Below, one piece after another: positions 13,864 through 20,673 of a stretch of 20,673 nt of DNA. The notes beneath the pieces were generated by a model. The model saw nothing but the letters and a program-made list of their open reading frames with translations, was not told the origin of the DNA and ran no database searches. The translations under genes and the position numbers were made by a program. The first letter of the stretch is position 1. Each line of letters begins with the position of its first letter. The stretch is taken from assembly GCA_035634055.1 (NCBI GenBank), contig DASQDR010000259.1:1-20673 (forward strand), written 5' to 3'. Source of the stretch: JAICTV01 sp035634055 (GTDB lineage Bacteria; Planctomycetota; Phycisphaerae; Tepidisphaerales; Tepidisphaeraceae).

Positions 13864-16800
13864 ATGTCGCGTGGTTGCTGGAAGGTCTTGGTCGGTGCCG
13901 CCGTGGTCGGGGGCGTGGCGCTGGGGGGCGCGCTGCTGGGCGGGTTCTTGTCAGGCGTCGGGCGGATCGCATGGGCGGACGAGGCGGCGGTGCCGGGGGC
14001 GGGGGTGGCGACATCGCCGGCATCGTCTTCCACGACCTCGCCCGCGACGGCTCATGCTCGCGGCGCCGGTGATGGCGGGGCGTTGCCGGTCGGGGCGGAC
14101 GGGAAGGCGCTCAACACCGACTTCGAGACCGGCGATCTTCGCGACTGGACGGTGCGGTCGGGCGACGCGTTCGCCGGGCAGCCGGTCAAGGGGGACGCGG
14201 TGCGGGCGCGGCGGCCGGCCATGAGCGCGCGGCACGCCGGGCAGTTCTGGATCGGGACGTACGAGGTCGGCCAGGACGGGCCGCGCGGGATCCTGGAGTC
14301 CGAGGCATTCGAGGTGACCCACCCGTTCGCGAAGTTTCTCGTGGGCGGCGGCGCTCACGACGTCGGGGTGGACCTGATCCTGGCCGACGGGGCCGACGCG
14401 GGCAAGCTGTTCTTCCACGCCACCGGCGACAGCCGCGAGGAGATGGAAGCGGTCGTCGTGGACCTGCGCGCCATCCGGGGGCGGCGGTTGAAGATCCGCG
14501 TGAACGACGATCACTCCTTCGGCTGGGGCCACGTCAACTTCGACGATTTCCGCTTCTATTCCGAGGAGCCGAAGGTCCCCAGGCGCGTGATGCTCACGCG
14601 CGACGCGGTCCCCAACGCCGGGCTGACGCCCGAGGAGGCGGTGCGGGCGATGTCGCTGCCGCCGGGGTTCAAGGCAACCCTCTTCGCCGGCGAGCCGGAC
14701 GTGCACCAGCCGGTTGCCCTCGCGATCGACGACCGCGGCCGGCTGTGGGTGGCCGAGGCGCACACGTATCCCATCCGCGCCAGGGAGGGCCAGGGCAAGG
14801 ACAACATCTTCATCTTCGATGACGCCGATGGCGACGGGACGTTCGACAAGAAGACGCTGTTCGCGTCGAACCTGAACCTCGTGAGCGGGATCGAGGTGGG
14901 GTTCGGCGGCGTTTTCGTGGGCGCGGCGCCGTACCTGCTGTTCATCCCGGACGCCGACGGCGACGACAGGGCCGACGGCGAGCCGCAGGTGTTGCTGGAC
15001 GGCTGGGCGTACCAGGACACGCACGAGACGCTCAACGCCTTCAACTGGGGTCCGGACGGGTGGCTGTACGGGTGCCACGGCGTATTCACGCATTCGCTGG
15101 TCGGCACGCCCGGGACGCCGCGGAACGAGCGCGTCCCGATCAACGCCGGGGTGTGGCGCTTCCACCCGCAGACGCGGAAGTTCGAGGTGTTCGCCGAGGG
15201 ATCGAGCAACCCGTGGGGCGTGGACTTCGACGACCGCGGGCACGCGTTCATCACCGCCTGCGTCATCCCGCACCTGTTCCACGTGATCCAGGGCGCGCGC
15301 TACCACCGGCAGGCGGGGCAGCACTTCGACCCGAACGTTTACCACGACATCAAGACGATCGCCGACCACGTCCACTGGGTCGGCGAGGGCGGCCCGCACG
15401 CGGGCAACGAGAAGAGCGGCGCCGCCGGCGGCGGGCACGCGCACTGCGGCGCGATGATCTACCTGGGCAGCGGCCCGGGGGCGTGGCCGGCGGAGTATCG
15501 CAACTCGATCGTGATGGCCAACATCCACGGCAACCGGCTGAACCGCGACGAGCTCGTCGCGCGCGGCTCCGGCTTCGTCGCCACGCACGCCCCGGACCCG
15601 GTGCTCATGAACGACAAGTGGTCGCGCCCCATCAGCTTCAAGTACGGGCCGGACGGCGCGGTCTATCTGATCGACTGGTACGACAAGCAAGCCTGCCACA
15701 ACCCGATTAATGAGATTTGGGATCGGACGAACGGGAGGATTTTCAGGATCGCGGGAGGCGGGGACGGAGGAGCGACAGATCGACGAAGCGACGAAGCGAC
15801 GAAGGCGATCGACCTGCAAAAGCTGTCGGACGAGCGGCTCGTGGAGTTGCAGTCGCACGAGAACGACTGGTTCGTGCGGCACGCGCGGCGGATCCTCCAG
15901 GAGCGGCGGGCGGGGACGCGGGCGGCGGTGCGCGATCGGCTGGTGGCCATGCTCGCCGAGCAGAAGCAGCCGACGAAGCGGCTGCGGGCGCTGTGGGCGC
16001 TGCACGCCAGCGGCGGGTTGAGCAAGCAGGTCGTCCTGCGGCAGTTCGAGGACGCGGACCCGCACGTCCGCGCCTGGGCGATCCAGCTCGCGGCGGAGCC
16101 GCTGGCGTCGGTGAACATCACCCGTGCCCCCTTCGCCCCCGCGCCCGCGCCGGACGGCGAGGCCGCGCCCGGCAGCGCGGTTGGCGACCTCTATGCGAAG
16201 CGATTCACCGAGATGGCGGCGGGCGATGCGTCGCCGGTCGTGCGGCTGTACCTCGCGTCTGCCCTTCAGCGCCTGCCGCCGCGGGCGCGCTGGGCGGTGC
16301 TGGAGAAGCTCGTCGCCCGCTCGGAGGATGCGCAGGACGCAAACCTGCCGCTAATGTACTGGTACGCCGCCGAGCCGGCGGTAGCGGCGGACCCGCAGCG
16401 CGGGATCGAACTGGCGAAGCAGTCGAGGATCCCGCTCGTCCAGGCGTTCGTGGCGCGACGGCTGTGCGCGCTGGCGACCGCCGGCGCCAACGGCGACCCG
16501 GCCAAGGTGAAGCCGGCCCCGCTGGACCTGCTGGCGGACCTGCTGGCGGACCCGCGGGCCGGCAGCGACGATGCCGCCCTGCGGAAGCACGTGCTGGCCG
16601 GGATGAGCGAAGGTTTGCGCGGGTGGCAGAGCCTCCCGTCGCCCAAGAGCTGGGACGCGGTGTACGAGAAACTTCTCGGCGCCGCCGGCGACGACGAGCA
16701 AGCGCGGGGGCGGTTGCAGGCGCTGTCGGTCACCTTCGGTCAGGAGCGGGCGCTGGCGTCGCTGCGGGAAACGGTCGCCGATGCGCGGCAGAACGCGAGC

Positions 16801-18264
16801 GAGCGCCGCAAGGCGGTCGAGGCCCTCGTGGGCGCGCGCGACGCCAAGGTCGTGCCGCTGCTGCACGCGCTCATCGGCGACGTCGCGATGCGCTCGACCG
16901 CCATCCGCGGGCTGGCGGCCTTTGATCACGAGACGACGCCGGACCTGATCCTAGGCGCTTACGACAAGCTCGACACGCCCACGAAGGTGGACGCGCTCAA
17001 CACCCTGGCCGCGCGGGCGTCGTACGCCAAGGTGTTGATGTCGGCGGTGCAAAATGGACGCATCGCCAAGGCGGACGTGACGGCCGCGACGCTGCGGCAG
17101 CTCGCAGCGGTGGACGACGCGGCGGTCAAGGCGTGGGTCGAGCAGAACTTCGGCCTGGTAAGGCAGACGCCGCAGGAAAAGCTCGCCGAGATCGCGCAAT
17201 GGAAGGAGCTGCTGGAGCCCAAGGCCGTCGCCGACGCCGCCGACCCGATCCGCGGGCGCGCCGTCTTCGCCCGCACCTGCCAGCAGTGCCACGCGCTGTT
17301 CGACACCGGCGGCAAGGTGGGCCCGGACCTGACCGGATCCAACCGCTCGGACCTCGGCTACGTGCTGACCAACGTGGTGGACCCCAGCGCGGTGATCGGC
17401 AGGGACTACCAGTTGTCGATCCTCAAGACGCGCGACAAGCGGGTCCTGTCGGGGATCGTCAGGGCCGACGACGGCAACGCCGTCACGCTCCAGACCGAGA
17501 GCGAGCTGCTCACCGTCCCGCGCAGCGAGATCACGCTGCACAAGGTGCAGCCGATCTCCATGATGCCCGAGGGGCTGCTGGCCGGGCTGAAGCGCGACGA
17601 GGTGCGCGACCTGGTCGCGTATCTCGGCTCCGCGCGGCAGGTGCCGATGCTGGCCACGCCGCAGAACCAGGCGACGCTGTTCAACGGCAAGGATTTGAGC
17701 GGCTGGAGCGGCGAGGCGACGCTGTGGCGCGTGGAGCCGGGCGAAGGGGGCGCGGGCGGCGCGGGCGGCGGTGAGATCGTCGGCCGCACGCCGCCGGAAG
17801 GGTTGAAGCGCAACGAGTTCCTCTTCAGCCACATCGCCGCCGCGGATTTTCGCCTGACGTTCAAGATCAAGCTGATCGGCGACCGGGGCAACAGCGGCGT
17901 GCAGTTCCGCACGCAGATGATCGACGACCGCGAGGCCAAGGGGTACCAGGCGGACGTCGGACCGGGCTGGTGGGGAAAGATCTACGAGGAGCACGGGCGC
18001 GGGCTGCTCGGTCAGGCGTCGGGCGAGAAATTCGTCAGGCCGGGCGAGTGGAACGAGTACGAGATCCTCGCCGTCGGCTCCAGGCTCCGCACGTCGATCA
18101 ACGGGCAGGCGTGCAACGAGATCGACGATCCCGAAGGCGCCAAGCGCGGCGTCTTCGCCATCCAACTCCACTCCGGCGAGGCGACGGAAGTGCGCGTGCG
18201 CGACCTGAAGCTGGAGGTGGACCCCAAGGCGCTTGCCAGCGGCGGGCAGTCGCCGGGGCAATGA
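13864..18264 (+). CDS. PVC-type beta-propeller dehydrogenase/HEAT/cytochrome c/DUF1080 fusion
   Basis: A 1,466-residue exported protein with a signal peptide or anchor (about 1-38). Domains in order: a beta-sandwich-like region opening LNTDFETGDLRDW (about 82-235); the PVC 'membrane-bound dehydrogenase' beta-propeller from LPPGFKATLFAGEP to NGRIFRIAGG (about 265-625), related to sugar/sorbosone dehydrogenases; HEAT-like helices (about 645-1100); a cytochrome c domain with heme site CQQCH (C1139, C1142, H1143) and likely Met ligand at 1233 or 1234; and DUF1080 (about 1268-1455, opening TLFNGKDLSGW), now associated with 3-keto-glycoside cleavage. It probably oxidises a sugar and passes electrons to heme in the periplasm; the substrate is unknown. 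ATG 13864 follows GGAG (13853-13856). A stretch at 15700-15812 has atypical codon use. It converges on the MFS gene. Confidence 0.93.
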   Translation: MSRGCWKVLVGAAVVGGVALGGALLGGFLSGVGRIAWADEAAVPGAGVATSPASSSTTSPATAHARGAGDGGALPVGADGKALNTDFETGDLRDWTVRSGDAFAGQPVKGDAVRARRPAMSARHAGQFWIGTYEVGQDGPRGILESEAFEVTHPFAKFLVGGGAHDVGVDLILADGADAGKLFFHATGDSREEMEAVVVDLRAIRGRRLKIRVNDDHSFGWGHVNFDDFRFYSEEPKVPRRVMLTRDAVPNAGLTPEEAVRAMSLPPGFKATLFAGEPDVHQPVALAIDDRGRLWVAEAHTYPIRAREGQGKDNIFIFDDADGDGTFDKKTLFASNLNLVSGIEVGFGGVFVGAAPYLLFIPDADGDDRADGEPQVLLDGWAYQDTHETLNAFNWGPDGWLYGCHGVFTHSLVGTPGTPRNERVPINAGVWRFHPQTRKFEVFAEGSSNPWGVDFDDRGHAFITACVIPHLFHVIQGARYHRQAGQHFDPNVYHDIKTIADHVHWVGEGGPHAGNEKSGAAGGGHAHCGAMIYLGSGPGAWPAEYRNSIVMANIHGNRLNRDELVARGSGFVATHAPDPVLMNDKWSRPISFKYGPDGAVYLIDWYDKQACHNPINEIWDRTNGRIFRIAGGGDGGATDRRSDEATKAIDLQKLSDERLVELQSHENDWFVRHARRILQERRAGTRAAVRDRLVAMLAEQKQPTKRLRALWALHASGGLSKQVVLRQFEDADPHVRAWAIQLAAEPLASVNITRAPFAPAPAPDGEAAPGSAVGDLYAKRFTEMAAGDASPVVRLYLASALQRLPPRARWAVLEKLVARSEDAQDANLPLMYWYAAEPAVAADPQRGIELAKQSRIPLVQAFVARRLCALATAGANGDPAKVKPAPLDLLADLLADPRAGSDDAALRKHVLAGMSEGLRGWQSLPSPKSWDAVYEKLLGAAGDDEQARGRLQALSVTFGQERALASLRETVADARQNASERRKAVEALVGARDAKVVPLLHALIGDVAMRSTAIRGLAAFDHETTPDLILGAYDKLDTPTKVDALNTLAARASYAKVLMSAVQNGRIAKADVTAATLRQLAAVDDAAVKAWVEQNFGLVRQTPQEKLAEIAQWKELLEPKAVADAADPIRGRAVFARTCQQCHALFDTGGKVGPDLTGSNRSDLGYVLTNVVDPSAVIGRDYQLSILKTRDKRVLSGIVRADDGNAVTLQTESELLTVPRSEITLHKVQPISMMPEGLLAGLKRDEVRDLVAYLGSARQVPMLATPQNQATLFNGKDLSGWSGEATLWRVEPGEGGAGGAGGGEIVGRTPPEGLKRNEFLFSHIAAADFRLTFKIKLIGDRGNSGVQFRTQMIDDREAKGYQADVGPGWWGKIYEEHGRGLLGQASGEKFVRPGEWNEYEILAVGSRLRTSINGQACNEIDDPEGAKRGVFAIQLHSGEATEVRVRDLKLEVDPKALASGGQSPGQ

Positions 18265-18299
18265 CGGATCAATGTCTCCACGCCAGCGCGCGAGGCGCG

Positions 18300-19952
18300 T
18301 CAGCGCACGGGCGCTTCGATCCCGCCGCTGGCCTGTTCGCCGGTCATTTGCAGGTGCTGGATCGTGTAGCCGCCGCGGCTCTTGAAGTAGACGATCAGGC
18401 CGACGTAGCAGGCGAACATGATGGCGGGCAGGATCGCCACCGTCTTGAGCGTCGCCTGCTTGGTCTGGCCCTGGATGGCGTTGATCTGGTCCTGCTGGTC
18501 CTGCGGCAGCGCCTTCACCGCCGTCTGGTCCAACGGGCGGTACTCCATGCCGTAGCTGCGGACCGACTCGGGCTTGGCCACCGCCTGGTGGATGGCCGGG
18601 GCCTGCTGGCGAAGGTTGGCATCGACGCGCTGGTCCACCATGGCGCCCAGGATCGGCCCGCCCAGCACACCGACGGCGATCATCCCCATGCCGCCCATGG
18701 CGCTCATGGTCAGCGCCCCGCCGCGCGGGAACTGCTCGGCCACCACGCCCAAGGTGGTGGGCCAGAAGAACGACTTGCCGACGCCGTACAGGCTGGCGGC
18801 GAGGAAGACCAGCACGCCGTTGTTGCCGGCGGCGCCGATGGCGTACAGCCCCACCACCGCGATGGCGGCGCACACGCACAGCAGCCCCAGCGGGTTGATG
18901 CGGTGCACGATCGGCCCGGCGAAGAAGCGCATCACGAACATGATCAGCGAGGTGTAGACCAGCACCCACCCGCCGGCGGCGCCGAAGATCGGCTTGAGGA
19001 AGTCGCTGATCCAACTGTCCGTCCCCAATTCGGTGGTGGCCAGCAGGATCATCACCAGCAGCAGGAAGACGAACATCGGCCGCCCGAAGCTCTGGTAAAC
19101 GGCGAAGAACGCGCCCGCGCACAGGACCGCGAACGCCCACGGGCCGTAGTTGTTGACCATCTCCCAGCCGCGCCCCTGGTCGATGTTGGGGACGGAGATG
19201 CCGATGACGGTGAGCGTGGCGGTGGCCAGGAACCAGGCGAGGATGAACGCGCCGGCCGCGCCGAACTCGCGCATCATGTCGCGATAGGAGACGCCGGCGG
19301 CGACGCGCTCCTGCACGGGGAAGCGCTGCCCGAGCAGCATCGCGCCGTAGATCAGCGTGGGGACGAAGACCAGCGCGACCTTCCACTCCCAGGAAACGCG
19401 GTCGCCCATCAGCAGCGTGAGCGCGCCCATCGCCACCAGCCCGCCCGGCCAGCCGGCGTGCAGGATGTTGAGGTAGTGCGTCTTGTTGCGCGGGTAGAGG
19501 GTGGCGGTCACGGGGTTGGCGACCGCCTCGACCGCGCCGTTGGCCAGCGACGTGATCAGCGTGCCGAAGTAGAGCATCTGGTACGCGCCGGTGGTGGTGC
19601 TGGCCCGGGTGGCCAGGATGGTCACGACCGTGCCCACCAGGTGGGCGAAGACGGCGAAGGCCATCGTCTTGCCGTACCCCAGGCGGTCGATGAAGAGGCT
19701 GAACAGCACGATGCTGATGGCGAAGGGGAACAGCGCCGCGCCGGGGAAGATCGCCCCCTTCTGCGCCTCGCTGAGGTTGAACTGCTCGCCCCACTCGGTG
19801 ATGACCAGCGCCCGGACGATGAAGGCGGACGACGTGGCGAAGATCGAGAAGAAGCAGGCCAGGAACAGCCGGTTGACCCCTTCGCGCCCGCCGCCTCCGA
19901 CGCCGCCGTGAAGGTCGCTGCCGAGATAGTCCACCGCATCCGCTTGTGCCAT
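18300..19952 (-). CDS. Major facilitator superfamily transporter
   Basis: A 550-residue inner-membrane transporter with about twelve predicted hydrophobic helices from residue 28 to 525. A motif-A-like loop SLFIDRLGYGKTM (85-97) lies between helices 2 and 3. Between the last two helices there is a long hydrophilic loop (about 440-495) rich in Gln/Asp, larger than in typical members. The ATG at 19952 is supported by AGGAG about nine bases upstream; the frame is open further to 20144 but that extension is Arg-rich and unlike the family. It is divergent from the Gfo/Idh oxidoreductase gene (194-base gap) and converges on the PVC-type gene, so a sugar or sugar-acid substrate is likely by context. 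Family membership is firm; the substrate is inferred. Confidence 0.92.
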   Translation of the reverse strand: MAQADAVDYLGSDLHGGVGGGGREGVNRLFLACFFSIFATSSAFIVRALVITEWGEQFNLSEAQKGAIFPGAALFPFAISIVLFSLFIDRLGYGKTMAFAVFAHLVGTVVTILATRASTTTGAYQMLYFGTLITSLANGAVEAVANPVTATLYPRNKTHYLNILHAGWPGGLVAMGALTLLMGDRVSWEWKVALVFVPTLIYGAMLLGQRFPVQERVAAGVSYRDMMREFGAAGAFILAWFLATATLTVIGISVPNIDQGRGWEMVNNYGPWAFAVLCAGAFFAVYQSFGRPMFVFLLLVMILLATTELGTDSWISDFLKPIFGAAGGWVLVYTSLIMFVMRFFAGPIVHRINPLGLLCVCAAIAVVGLYAIGAAGNNGVLVFLAASLYGVGKSFFWPTTLGVVAEQFPRGGALTMSAMGGMGMIAVGVLGGPILGAMVDQRVDANLRQQAPAIHQAVAKPESVRSYGMEYRPLDQTAVKALPQDQQDQINAIQGQTKQATLKTVAILPAIMFACYVGLIVYFKSRGGYTIQHLQMTGEQASGGIEAPVR

Positions 19953-20088
19953 AAAGCCAACTCCTGGAGAAACCGCCGGACGGGAAACGCGCCGCTGCGA
20001 GGCGCGCGTGTGCGCGCGACGTGAAAACTCAACGGCCCCGGCGTTCATGATGCTGCCCGCGCCGGCCGATTGCAAATCCGCCTTATCT

Positions 20089-20111
20089 AACGCACGGTCA
20101 ACGCGTGCGTT
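20089..20111. promoter_or_regulatory. Inverted repeat, candidate operator between divergent genes
   Basis: AACGCACG (20089-20096) and CGTGCGTT (20104-20111) form a perfect 8-bp inverted repeat with a 7-base spacer. It lies in the 194-base gap between the divergent MFS and Gfo/Idh genes, 36 bases before the latter's start. The size and spacing suit a dimeric transcription factor such as a LacI- or GntR-type sugar regulator, but no regulator gene is in the window. Confidence 0.45.
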
Positions 20112-20146
20112 GAAAGCCACTACTTCTGCGTGGGAGCGATTCATCT

Positions 20147-20673
20147 ATGGTCGACAAGGTGCGCGTGGCGATCGTCGGGCTCGGGTTCGGGGCGGAGTTC
20201 ATCCCGATTTACCAGGCCCATCCCGATGCCGAGATGTACGCCGTCTGCCAGCGCAACGCCGCCAACCTCCAGCGCGTCGGCGAGCAGTTCGGCGTCGCCA
20301 AGCGCTACGCGAGCTTCGATGACCTGATCCGGGACCCCGCCGTCGACGCGGTCCACATCAACTCCCCCATTCCGGACCACGCGCCGATGAGCATCAAGGC
20401 GCTCCAGGCGGGCAAGCACGTCGCCTGCACGGTGCCGATGGGCGTGAGCATCGACGAGTGCCGGCAGATCGTCGAGGCGCAGCGCAAGAGCGGCAAGACG
20501 TACATGATGATGGAGACGGTGGTCTACAGCCGCGAGTACTTGTTCGCGAAGGACCTGTACGACCGCGGCGCGCTCGGTCGCATCCAGTTCCTGCGCGGCA
20601 GCCACCAGCAGGACATGGACGGCTGGCCCGACTACTGGCCCGGCCTGCCGCCGATGTGGTACGCGACGCACGC
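20147..20673 (+). CDS. Gfo/Idh/MocA-family oxidoreductase, N-terminal part (3' truncated)
   Basis: An NAD(P)-dependent sugar or inositol dehydrogenase-like protein whose first 175 residues are in the window; the frame is open at the edge. The Rossmann fold begins VRVAIVGLGFGAEF (5-18), and SFDDLIRDPAVDAVHI (56-71) and GKHVACTVP (89-97) follow the family pattern. The usual EKP motif, whose lysine takes part in cofactor or substrate binding, is TVP here (95-97), so the catalytic details may differ or the protein may belong to a divergent subfamily. ATG 20147 has GGGAG (20132-20136) upstream. It is divergent from the MFS transporter, suggesting joint control and a shared sugar-related pathway. 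Confidence 0.92.
   Translation, partial: MVDKVRVAIVGLGFGAEFIPIYQAHPDAEMYAVCQRNAANLQRVGEQFGVAKRYASFDDLIRDPAVDAVHINSPIPDHAPMSIKALQAGKHVACTVPMGVSIDECRQIVEAQRKSGKTYMMMETVVYSREYLFAKDLYDRGALGRIQFLRGSHQQDMDGWPDYWPGLPPMWYATH

Noticed and set aside
13951..16065. 704-codon minus-strand frame under the PVC-type gene
   Set aside because: High GC leaves antisense frames open; the product is Arg/Val/Ala-rich without motifs, while the plus strand encodes clear known domains.
18287..18299. Possible bidirectional terminator between the PVC-type and MFS genes
   Set aside because: The hairpin has only a 5-bp CGCGC/GCGCG stem with a GAG loop and no T-run on either strand, too weak to call in DNA this GC-rich.
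16951..20024. Long frames overlapping the MFS gene (947 codons minus, 684 codons plus)
   Set aside because: They are shadows of the MFS and PVC-type genes: no membrane helices or motifs, and Arg/His/Gln-rich composition.

Overview
The window is GC-rich, densely coded bacterial DNA, almost certainly from a planctomycete (possibly Phycisphaerae-like; the class is inference). The pointers are a 1,466-residue protein joining a PVC-type beta-propeller, HEAT-like repeats, cytochrome c and a DUF1080 domain, a surface protein opening with the planctomycete LEPR/LLS-like N-terminus, and secreted carbohydrate enzymes. No tRNA, rRNA, CRISPR array or complete insertion sequence was seen.

Left part (1-3644): the C-terminal part of a SNF2-family helicase, a convergent single-domain response regulator, and the best-supported regulatory unit in the window. 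That unit is a sigma70-like promoter (TTGACA, 16 nt, TAGAAT), a complete SAM-I (S-box) riboswitch, an intrinsic terminator with a visible antiterminator option, and a threonine-synthase-family PLP enzyme with an N-terminal zinc ribbon. A short imperfect inverted-repeat element lies between the terminator and the start codon.

Middle part (3645-11172): a possible operon of four genes: an unrecognised exported or lipoprotein-like protein, a CysO-like sulfur-carrier protein ending in Gly-Gly, a secreted GH43 glycosidase, and a D-2-hydroxyacid dehydrogenase with a twin-arginine signal. It is followed by a Pro/Thr- and Asn/Gly-rich surface protein, a strong hairpin terminator and a stand-alone NIL-domain protein. 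The SAM switch, the CysO-like carrier and the NIL domain all point to sulfur amino-acid metabolism within 9 kb.

Right part (11173-20673): a GH28-type protein with three low-complexity insertions, a small membrane protein with a Cys-pair motif, the large PVC/cytochrome/DUF1080 protein, a convergent MFS transporter, and divergent from it the start of a Gfo/Idh/MocA oxidoreductase that runs off the window. GH43, GH28, DUF1080, MFS and Gfo/Idh together suggest uptake and breakdown of plant- or algal-type glycans, possibly through 3-keto-sugar chemistry; this is inferred from family membership.

The two leads most worth pursuing are (1) SAM-riboswitch control of a ThrC-like enzyme near a CysO-like carrier, which may mean an unrecognised homocysteine/methionine route, and (2) a single polypeptide that may both oxidise a sugar, passing electrons to a built-in cytochrome c, and cleave the keto-glycoside.
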